A DNA stretch of 64,000 nt, from NCBI GenBank assembly GCA_963836735.1, contig CAWIKP010000029.1, positions 174,964 through 238,963 of the forward strand, in the 5' to 3' direction. The stretch is from JACCXG01 sp963836735. GTDB lineage: Bacteria; Acidobacteriota; Vicinamibacteria; Vicinamibacterales; 2-12-FULL-66-21. Each line of letters starts with the position of its first letter. Position 1 is the stretch's first letter. The notes beneath the pieces were generated by a model. That model made no database searches. It was not told the origin of the DNA and saw only the letters and a list, made by a program, of their open reading frames with translations. Shown piece by piece: positions 57,108 through 64,000 of the stretch. Both the position numbers and the translations under genes were made by a program.

Positions 57108-59218
57108 GTGCCCACTCTCCGGCTCGTCACGCTGGCTCTGGTTCTGGTCGCGGCTGCCGCGGCTGGCGGCCGCCGGCCGTTCGCTGACAGCCCAGGACCG
57201 CCGCACCGCCAGCCGCCGGCCACACAGCAGCCGCCCGCGACGCCGCCGCCGGCCGACAGGCATCCGGCCGCGCGGCCCAGCAGCCGCCGATCCGCACCGG
57301 CATCAACTTCGTCAGCGTCGACGTGATCGTCACCGACGGCAAGGGCAACCCGGTCCTCGACCTGAAGCCCGAGGAGTTCTCGGTCTCCGAGGACGACAAG
57401 CCGCAGAAGATCGAACAGTTCACGGTCGTCAAGATCGATGCGGCTCGAGCAGACCGCCGCACGGCCGACCACCGCGATCCGGAGCGACTCCGACGAGGAG
57501 CGCGAGGCGGCCCGGCCCGACGTCCGGCTGTTCGTCATCCTGCTCGACGACTACCACGTGCGGCGCGGCAACGACATGGCGGTCCGGAAGCCGCTGCATC
57601 GACTTCATCCAGAACCAGCTCGCGCCGGCCGACATGGTGGCGATCATGTATCCGCTGACGCCGGTCACCGACATCCGCTTCACGCGCAACCGGAGCGCGC
57701 TGATCCGGCGCCATCGAGAACTTCGAGGGGCGCAAGTTCAATTACCAGCCGCGCAACAAGTTCGAGGAGCAGTACGCCTACTACCCGGCGCGACGGTCGA
57801 GCGGATCCGCAACCAGGTCACGATGGGCGCGCTCAAGGCGGCGGCGGTGCGGCTGGGCGGCCTGCGCGAGGGGCGCAAGTCGATCATCTTCGTCAGCGAG
57901 GGCTTCACCACCACGCTGCCGCCGCAGCTGAACGATCCGGTCGCGGCGATGCCCGGCGTCGGCAACCCGGTGTCGCAGCGGCCGACCCCGCAGACGCCGA
58001 CGACCGACGATGGCGAGCCAGCGCGCCGACTTCTTCAACCAGACGGACCTGCTGAACGACATGCGCGACGTGTTCGACACCGCCAACAGGCAGAACACGT
58101 CGATCTACGCCGTCGATCCCCGCGGCCTCGCCGCGTTCGAGTACGGCATCAACGAGGGCGTCGGCCTGCACGCACGGACCGGAACCACCTGAACGCGTCG
58201 CTCGATACGCTGCGCACGCTGGCGGACAACACCGACGGCCGCGCGATCGTCAACCGCAACGACCTCGCGGTCGGCATGAAGCAGATCATCCGCGACTCCA
58301 GCGGCTACTACCTGCTCGGCTACAACTCGACGCAGGCGCCGACCGACGGGAGGTTCCACGAGATCAAGGTGCAGGTGACGCGCCGCGGACGTCGACGTCC
58401 GCGCCCGCAAGGGCTACTGGGCTCTGACCGCGGACGACGTCGCGCGCGCCGCGGCGCCGCCGAAGCCGGACGCGCCGCCGGCGGTGACCGCGGCATTGAA
58501 CGCCATCGCGGAGCCGGCGCGCGGCCGGCCCGCCCGGTTCTGGATCGGCACGGCACGCGGCGAGAACGGCATGACCCGCGTGACCTTCAGCTGGGAGCCC
58601 ATCGCGGCTGCGCCAGGAGCGGCACCGGATCCGAGCGCTCAGGCAGCCCGCATCGCGCTCACGGCCAGTTCCTCTGATGGCAAGCAGCTCTACAAAGGCC
58701 GCGTGCCCGAAGAAGCCGCGGCGGCTGCCACTGGCGGCGCGGTGCAGTTCGACGGCCCGCCGGGCTCGCTGCAGATGCGGATCGTCGTCGAAGGACAGCG
58801 GGGGCAGGTGATTGATTCAGTCTCGCGTGACCTGACGCTGCCGGACTTCACGCGCGTCCAGGTGTCGCTCGCGACGCCGCGCGTGTTCCGCGGACGCACC
58901 GTGCGGGACCTCACGGCGATCAAGACGAATCCCAGCGCGATTCCAACTGCCGACCGCGACTTCTCGCGTACGGATCGCCTCCTGATTCGCACCGAGGCCT
59001 ACACGCCCGGCGGCGCGGCGCCTGCGCTGACCGCGCGGCTGCTGAATCGCGGCGGCGGGCAGATGGCGGTGCTGCCCGTCCAGGCAGGACCGGGAGGAGT
59101 CGGCGACATCGAGCTCCCGCTCTCGGCATTCGCGGCCGGCGACTACCTGATCGAGCTCAATGCCAAAACGGACACAGGAACCGCGCAGGAGCTGATCGCG
59201 TTCAAGGTGGGACGTTAG
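57108..59218 (+). CDS. Exported protein with acidobacterial VWFA-related domain, frameshifted
   Basis: A signal peptide (VTLALVLVAAAAAGG) and a Pro-rich stretch precede NFVSVDVIVTDGKGNPVLDL, KPEEFSVSEDDKPQKIEQF and the VWFA-like fold (DVRLFVILLDDYHVRRGNDM, with DxD in place of a full MIDAS). It goes on with RKSIIFVSEGFTTTLPPQLN, NRQNTSIYAVDPRGLAAFEY, LRTLADNTDGRAIVNRND and SGYYLLGYNSTQAPTDGRFH. This is the TIGR03436-type layout, strongly associated with Acidobacteriota. The C-terminal 240 residues are beta-rich (PDFTRVQVSLATPRVFRG). About eight single-base slips fall before 58480; the rest is clean. The role is unknown; such proteins are secreted. Confidence 0.85.
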
Positions 59219-59258
59219 GATCGCGGCTCGCGTTTCGCAGGTTCGCGGTTCGTAGGAG

Positions 59259-59280
59259 GGCGGGGTCTTCAGACCCCGCC
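59259..59280. terminator. Bidirectional hairpin between convergent genes
   Basis: GGCGGGGTCT and AGACCCCGCC are exact complements with a 2-nt loop (TC). The site lies 40 bases after the VWFA gene stop and 4 bases before the end of the SRPBCC gene, so it could stop transcription from both sides. The preceding TTCGCGG/TTCGCAGG repeats resemble one arm of the palindromic elements. Confidence 0.5.
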
Positions 59281-59284
59281 GATT

Positions 59285-60061
59285 TCACCGGGCATTCCAG
59301 AAGCCCGTCACACCCTCGATGCGCCCATCGGGCGTCAACGTGAACACATTCGTGCCCCGGCCCCGGTCCTGACCTTCGACAGTCCGGGCAATCCAGTCCG
59401 CGAGCACCATCCCCTGACACTGCCGAACTGCCCCATCCCGCGTGATTCGCATGCCTGGCATGAACTGATGCACCGCCGCCAGGTGCGCGATCAAATCGGG
59501 CAGGCCGTCGATGGCGCTGAATTGATCGCGCATTGAGATGGCGGGCGCGACAATGCGATGGACGGCCGCGTCGCGCACCGCAGCGTCCGGCTCGGACCAG
59601 GCCGCGAACCACCGATCGACGACGGTGTCCGCTCCGCTGAAGGCGTCGTTGGCGACGGCGTTCGCGAAGAGCGAGAGCTGATAGCGCCACCCCTGCACGT
59701 GCTGATCTCGAACGGACGACTCCGCGAACGCATGTGAAAGCCGCACCAGCGTGCCGGCGGGCTCCGGCTCGAGGCTGATCGTCACCAGCGAACCGCCCGG
59801 CACGATCGGCGCGCCGGTCACATAGCCATAGGTGAACACGATGCGCTCCGGCGCGTCGATCTCCACCACTTCGCCGCTGACTTCGGTGCCGCCAGGGTAG
59901 CGGATGAAGACGCGTCCGCCGCGGCGGGCCTCGATCGACGAGCCCGCGCCCCACCACTTCGCCCAGCGGGCGTTGTCGGTAAAGAACGAAAAGACCAGTT
60001 CACGCTCGGCGCGAATCAGGATCGCCCGGTCGAGCGCATGCGCCAGGGACACTTCGGTCAT
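59285..60061 (-). CDS. SRPBCC-domain protein fused to a SnoaL-like domain
   Basis: Residues 1-140 form an SRPBCC/AHSA1 domain (ILIRAERELVFSFFTDNARW, WWGAGSSIEARRGGRVFIRY, EIDAPERIVFTYGYVTG, TISLEPEPAGTLVRLSH), as in ArsR-linked ligand-binding proteins. Residues 150-258 form a SnoaL-like cone (FAAWSEPDAAVRDAAVHRIV, RDGAVRQCQGMVLADWIART). It probably binds a hydrophobic ligand, and the fusion hints at an enzyme on that ligand. The ATG at 60061 overlaps the ArsR stop by 3 bases (ATGA), and the two are a coupled unit. Confidence 0.8.
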   Translation of the reverse strand: MTEVSLAHALDRAILIRAERELVFSFFTDNARWAKWWGAGSSIEARRGGRVFIRYPGGTEVSGEVVEIDAPERIVFTYGYVTGAPIVPGGSLVTISLEPEPAGTLVRLSHAFAESSVRDQHVQGWRYQLSLFANAVANDAFSGADTVVDRWFAAWSEPDAAVRDAAVHRIVAPAISMRDQFSAIDGLPDLIAHLAAVHQFMPGMRITRDGAVRQCQGMVLADWIARTVEGQDRGRGTNVFTLTPDGRIEGVTGFWNAR

Positions 60062-60405
60062 GGTTTTCTCCGTCGGCTGCCGGGCAGAGGCCCGCGCCTG
60101 GATTGTTCGAGCTCGGCCTGAAGTTTCAGCTGCCAGAGGGCGTCGGCCCACATCCGTTCGAGCATGCGGCCGACCGGACCGAACGCCTCGCGGCGGGCGC
60201 GGTAGAAGCGGTTGCGGCCCTCAGCGCGGACGTCGACCAGCCCGGCCTCCACGAGCGCACGGAGCTGCAGCGAGACCGCCCCGAAGGTCACATCCGGCAT
60301 CGACGCATGAATCTCCCCGGCCGCCCGTTCGTCGCGCCAGACCAGCCGCAGGATCTCGCGCCGGCGGGGCGAGGCCATGGCGGAGAGGGCGGCGGTGTCG
60401 GTCAC
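60058..60405 (-). CDS. ArsR-family transcriptional regulator
   Basis: This 115-residue winged-helix protein reads LSAMASPRRREILRLVWRDE, VTFGAVSLQLRALVEAGLVD and VRAEGRNRFYRARREAFGPV, the DNA-recognition helix and wing of the ArsR/SmtB fold. It lacks the cysteine pairs of metal sensors. With the adjoining SRPBCC gene it fits the common ArsR-SRPBCC pair, in which the regulator represses its own operon. The start is GTG at 60405, next to a palindromic operator. Confidence 0.9.
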   Translation of the reverse strand: MTDTAALSAMASPRRREILRLVWRDERAAGEIHASMPDVTFGAVSLQLRALVEAGLVDVRAEGRNRFYRARREAFGPVGRMLERMWADALWQLKLQAELEQSRRGPLPGSRRRKP

Positions 60406-60411
60406 GGTTAT

Positions 60412-60439
60412 AATTTAGTTATAACTAAAATGTTGTCAA
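60412..60439 (-). promoter_or_regulatory. Promoter and operator of the ArsR-SRPBCC operon
   Basis: The minus strand has TTGACA (60434-60439), a 16-bp spacer and TAAATT (60412-60417). A perfect 16-bp palindrome TTTAGTTATAACTAAA (60414-60429) lies between and over the -10 box, where a repressor would block polymerase. GTTATAA-N5-TTATAAC is a second, overlapping inverted repeat. Confidence 0.7.
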
Positions 60440-60453
60440 GAGAAATCACAGCT

Positions 60454-60572
60454 GGCGGGACTCGGGACTCGGGACTCGGCAGGCCAGTGGCACTCAGCGG
60501 CTACTAACCGCTTGGATTTGCACTCTGCTGAAGACCACGGCCTTCCGAGCCCCGAGCCCCAAGCCCCGAGCC
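60454..60572. repeat. Palindromic tandem-unit element between arsR and the sigma-54 activator gene
   Basis: The left arm (60454-60485, GGGACTCGGGACTCGGGACT units) pairs with the right arm (60539-60572, GAGCCCCGAGCCCCAAGCCC). The core starts AGTGGCACTCAGC and ends GCTGAAGACCAC, which is itself partly self-complementary. The right arm ends at the stop codon of the sigma-54 activator. The unit matches the uvrC copy. Confidence 0.88.
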
Positions 60573-61941
60573 TCACTCCTCACTCAGTCTTCGCATCATC
60601 GCGCGGAGCGTGCCGCCGGGATCGCGGGCGACGCCGCGGCCGACTTCGCCGAGCAGGCGCGCGGCCTGCGCGGCGTTGCCGCCGGTGCGCTTGAGCGCTT
60701 CCTCGATGGCGATCCGTTGGAGGGCCATGACTTCGTCCTTGAGGTTCATCGCCCCGCGCGCGATCTTGCGGGTGACGACCGAGCGATCGATCGCGCTCTC
60801 GCGCTCGCCCTCGGCAGTGCGGGTGAGGACGCGCCGCGGCAGGTCCGACAGGAGCAGCTCGGTGCCCGCGCGCTTGTAGACCAGCGTCTCGTAGATCACG
60901 TTGCGCAGCTCGCGGATGTTGCCGGGCCACGGGTAGGCGAGGAGCGCGCGCGAGCGCGTCGGGCGCGATGTCGGTGACCTCGCTGCGCGGCTCTGCTCGC
61001 GCGCGAAGCGCGGCGATGAAGTGCTCGGCGAGCGGCGGGAGGTCCTCGCGGCCGCTCGCGCAGCGGCGGCAGGTGAATGCGTGACGATCGCCAGCCGCTC
61101 GTAGAGGTCGGCGCCGAACAGCGCCGGCCTGCGATGAGCGGCGCAGGTCGCGGTTGGTGGCCGCGAGGATCCGGAAGTCGACCTCGTGCCACACGTTCTC
61201 GCCGAGGCGGGTGACCACGCGGTCCTCGAGCACGCGCAGCAGCTTCGATCTGCGTGGCGAGCGGCGTGTCGTCGATCTCGTCGAGGAACACGGTGCCGCC
61301 GTCGGCCGCCATCAGCTGGCCGTCGTAGCGCTGCGACGGCGCCCGAGAACGCGCCGCGCGCGTAGCCGAACAGCTCCGCCTCCATCAGCTCGTTGGGGAT
61401 CGCGGCGCAGTTGATCGGCACGAAGCGCTTCTGCTGCGCGCGGCGACCAGGCGTGGAGCAGCCGCGCCGCGACCTCCTTGCCGGTGCCGGTCTCGCCGGT
61501 GAGCAGCACCGGCATCGAGGTCGCGCGCGACGCGCGCGACCTGCGCGAGCATCGCGCCGCGACGCGGCGCTCTCGCGCACGATGTGCGTCTGGCGCGCGG
61601 CGGGCTCGGGATCCGGCACCAGCAGCTCCCGCAGCCGCGCGACGAGCGTCGTCGACCGCCTCCGGCTCGCTCAGCGACGACCACGTCGTAGGCGCCCGCG
61701 CAGCGACCGCCTGCGCTGCGCCGCGCGATCGTCGGACGCGCGCCGGCGTCACCCAGATCCACGCGCCGGCTCGGCGCGCGGCTGCGGCGGCGTCGCGGCT
61801 CGACGCCGTGCAGATCACCACGGCAGCCGGCAGCGGCCGCTCGCGCCGCGACGACGTCGAAGCCGCGCTGTCGCGCAGCTCGCGCGCGCAGCGCCGGCGG
61901 CAGGGCGGTGCCGCCGTTCACCAGCGCCAACTGGTGGCCAT
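60573..61941 (-). CDS. Sigma-54-dependent transcription activator, heavily frameshifted
   Basis: The central AAA+ domain of sigma-54 activators is recognisable. It has VLLTGETGTGKEVAARLLH (Walker A), FVPINCAAIPNELMEAELFG, the sigma-contact loop GYARGAFSGA (GAFSGA in place of GAFTGA), GGTVFLDEIDDTPLATQ (Walker B), TNRDLR and YPWPGNIRELRNVIYE. The C-terminus has an Fis-type helix (EEALKRTGGNAAQAARLLGE), but the second recognition helix is altered (GVARDPGGTLRAMM). An N-terminal receiver-like segment is suspected (FDVVAARAAA) but too scrambled to name. About ten slips occur. It is divergent from the SPFH gene. Confidence 0.75.
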
Positions 61942-62106
61942 GACGTGATTCTAATCATGATCCGATGACATGATCTCAGTAATGACGCTCACGTCGGCTG
62001 CCGCGATGATTGCTCACGGACTTTGCGAGGCGCGCTCCGGCGGCGGTCGATGCAGCTCGCCTTGCAGCGGCGAACGTGCACGTCTGTTCGCTCCAAGGAG
62101 ACTGTC

Positions 62107-63929
62107 ATGGACCTGTCGTTCGTGACGCTGTCGAGCTGGCTGCGCTGGTCGCTGGCGGCTGGTCGCTGGCGTGTCTCTGTCGTCGAGCACGCGAATCATC
62201 CGGCGAGGACGAGTCGGGCCTGGTGATCAAGCGCTTCGGCCGGCCGCTGCCGTCGGGGCGCATCATCGCGCTCGACGGCGAGGCCGGCTACCAGGCGCGG
62301 CTGCTGCCGCCCGGGCTGGCACTTCGGGCTGTGGCGCTGGCGGTACAAGGTCGAGCAGCGTGCCGCTGGTCGTCGTGCAGCCCGGGCGAGATCGCGCTGG
62401 TCGTCGCCGCCGACGGCGCGCCGATTCCGCCCGAGCGCATCCTCGGCGCGCGAGGTGGAGTGCGACAACTTCCAGGACGCCGAGGCGTTCCTGCGCGAGC
62501 GGCGGCGAGCGCGGCCGCCAGCTCGCGTTCCTGACCGCCGGCACCTACCGCATCAACCCGGCGCTGTTCGAGGTCGTGACCGCCGGCGACGCGCGACGCA
62601 GCACGGCATGACGCCCGAGCGAGCTGCGCGTGTACCAGGTGCCGCCCGATCGCGTCGGCATCGTCACCGTGCTCGACGGCCGGCCGATCCCGGCCGGCGA
62701 TCTCGCCGGCCCGGTCGTCGCCGGCCACGACAGCTTCCAGCGCGGCCAGGCGTTCATCGACGCCGGCGGCTGCCGCGGCCTGCAGGAGGAGGTGCTGCTC
62801 TCGGGCTCGTGGAACCTGAACCCGTGGTTCGTGCAGGTCGAGCTGGTGCCGCTGACCGAGATCCCGATCGGCTACGTCGGCGTGGTCGTCAGCTACGTCG
62901 GCGCGCGAGCACCTCGACGTCTCCGGCGACGCCTTCACGCACGGCGACCTGGTCGAGCGCGGCCGCAAGGGCGTGTGGGTCGAGCCGCTGCTGCCCGGCA
63001 AGCACCCGATCAACACGCGCGTGATGAAGGTCGAGCTCGTGCCGACGACCAACATCGTCCTCAACTGGGCGCAGCGCACCGAGGCGCACCACTACGACGA
63101 GCGGCTGTCGTCGATCACCGTGCGCTCGAAGGACGGCTTCTCGTTCAGCCTCGACGTGTCGCAGATCATCCACATCGGCATGAAGAACGCGCCGCGCGTG
63201 ATCTCGCGCGTCGGCTCGATGCAGAACCTGGTCGACCACGTGCTGCAGCCGACGGTCGGCAACTACTTCCGCAACTCGGCGCAGGAGGTGACGGTGCTCG
63301 AGTTCCTGTCGGCGCGCATCGGAGCGGCAGCGCGAGGCGTTCGACAACATCCGCGACGGCGATCGAGGCCTACGACGTCGAGTGCATCGACACGCTGATC
63401 GGCGACATCGTGCCGCCGGCGGAGCTGATGAAGACGCAGACCGACCGCAAGATCGCCGACGGAGCTGCAGCGCACCTACGACGTGCAGCGCGAGGCGCAG
63501 GTGCAGCGCCAGGCGCTCGAGCGCGAGACCGCGGTCGCGAACATGCAGAGCGAGGTCGTGCGCAGCGAGCAGATGGTGCGCATCGCGCAGCAGAACGCGC
63601 TGGCCGCGGCCGAGGCCGCGAAGGGCGAGGCGAGCGCCACCCGGCTGCGCGCCGAAGGCGAGGCGGCGGCCGTCCGCCTGGCCGGCGAAGGCGAGGCGGC
63701 GTCCATTCGCGCGGTCGGCGCCGCCAAGGCCGAGGCCTACCGGCAGGGCATCGAGGCGGTCGGCGCGGGCGGCTACACCGCGATGCAGCTGGCGTCGATC
63801 CTGGGCGAGAACAAGGTCAAGCTCGTGCCCGACATCGCGGTCACCGGCGACGGCGCGGGCGGCCTGGTCAACGCGATGATCGCGCGCATGCTCGCCGGCG
63901 GCGCTGCAGTCGAAGCGCCGAAACAGTAA
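62107..63929 (+). CDS. Flotillin-like SPFH-domain protein, heavily frameshifted
   Basis: The protein begins with a membrane segment (VTLLAALVAGGWSLAC). Then come two similar blocks, each with a GLVIKRFGRPLPSG- or DRVGIVTVLDGRPIPAG-like start and a TYRINPALF- or SWNLNPWFV-like end. An SPFH/PHB domain follows (YVGVVVSYVG, KGVWVEPLLPGKHPINTRVM, SKDGFSFSLDVSQIIHIGMK), then a long coiled-coil tail (VANMQSEVVRSEQMVRIAQQ, LAAAEAAKGEASATRLRAEG). Flotillin-like proteins form membrane scaffolds. AAGGAG precedes the ATG at 62107; TAA is at 63927. Several slips lie before 63480; the tail is clean. Confidence 0.85.
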
Positions 63930-63935
63930 GTCTTT

Positions 63936-64000
63936 CCGCTGGTCCGCTGGTCCGCTGGTTTTTCGCTGGTCCGCTAACGAGCCAGCGGCCTAGCGGCCCA
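63936..64000. repeat. Palindromic tandem-unit element cut by the window end
   Basis: Three copies of the 8-nt unit CCGCTGGT (63936-63959) and partial further copies are followed by AGCCAGCGGCCTAGCGGCC in reverse-complement orientation. The element starts 6 bases after the SPFH stop codon. The rest lies outside the window. Confidence 0.75.

Overview
The window looks like chromosomal DNA from a soil-type Acidobacteriota bacterium, probably of the Vicinamibacteria. This is an inference from three things: GC-rich codon use throughout, a protein with the acidobacterial VWFA-related architecture (57108-59218), and the general gene mix (PQQ beta-propeller, PEGA and TonB-like proteins, a kinase fused to an AAA domain, many single-TM or secreted proteins). 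There is no prophage, no CRISPR array, no rRNA operon and no intact transposase.

Layout. 1-9.4 kb: MOSC, SnoaL-like, FkbM-like, PEGA/TonB-like, methyltransferase, DUF2971-like and alpha/beta-hydrolase genes, then three small unknown genes. 9.4-19.7 kb: a secreted phosphodiester-glycosidase-like protein, a lipoprotein, an M4 metalloprotease with six near-identical 141-bp C-terminal repeats, a peptidoglycan-binding protein, an exported RidA and a P-type Ca2+ ATPase. 19.7-22.1 kb: a poorly coding stretch next to the 3' end of a tRNA-Thr(CGU), with two tiny zinc-ribbon genes and a broken DUF1573-like fragment. 22.2-30.9 kb: bactofilin, Ser/Thr kinase-AAA-TPR regulator, EEP hydrolase, outer-membrane protein, TM/SnoaL protein and an RRM protein. 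31-42.5 kb: a housekeeping block with uvrA, a HEAT-repeat protein, 3-methyladenine glycosylase, htrA/hsp20, efp, tdk, a CDP-alcohol phosphatidyltransferase and uvrC. 42.5-49 kb: S2P protease, trpS, scpA, scpB, rluB-type pseudouridine synthase and cmk. 48.7-64 kb: PQQ beta-propeller, a basic DUF6335-like protein, rpsA, HU, HIT, two acyl-CoA dehydrogenases, a PRC-barrel protein, VWFA protein, ArsR/SRPBCC pair, sigma-54 activator and a flotillin-like SPFH protein.

The most unusual signal is a family of large intergenic quasi-palindromes (at least ten full copies and one solitary arm). Each has two arms built from short tandem units of 7-9 bp, and the arms are reverse complements of each other across a core of about 30-80 nt. 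The unit differs from element to element (GTTGGGA-like, TTGGCAATN-like, GGGACTC-like, CCGCTGGT-like) but matches between the two arms of one element. Most elements abut stop or start codons. One sits in frame inside uvrC, one extends trpS by about 51 codons, and others add short tails to the glycosylase, the PQQ protein and the kinase. Three cores share sequence, which suggests common descent.

A caution. Single-base frameshifts are sparse before about 42 kb and very frequent after about 45 kb, including in essential genes (rpsA, cmk, scpA). These are read here as consensus errors rather than pseudogenes. Those genes are annotated as whole loci spanning several frames.
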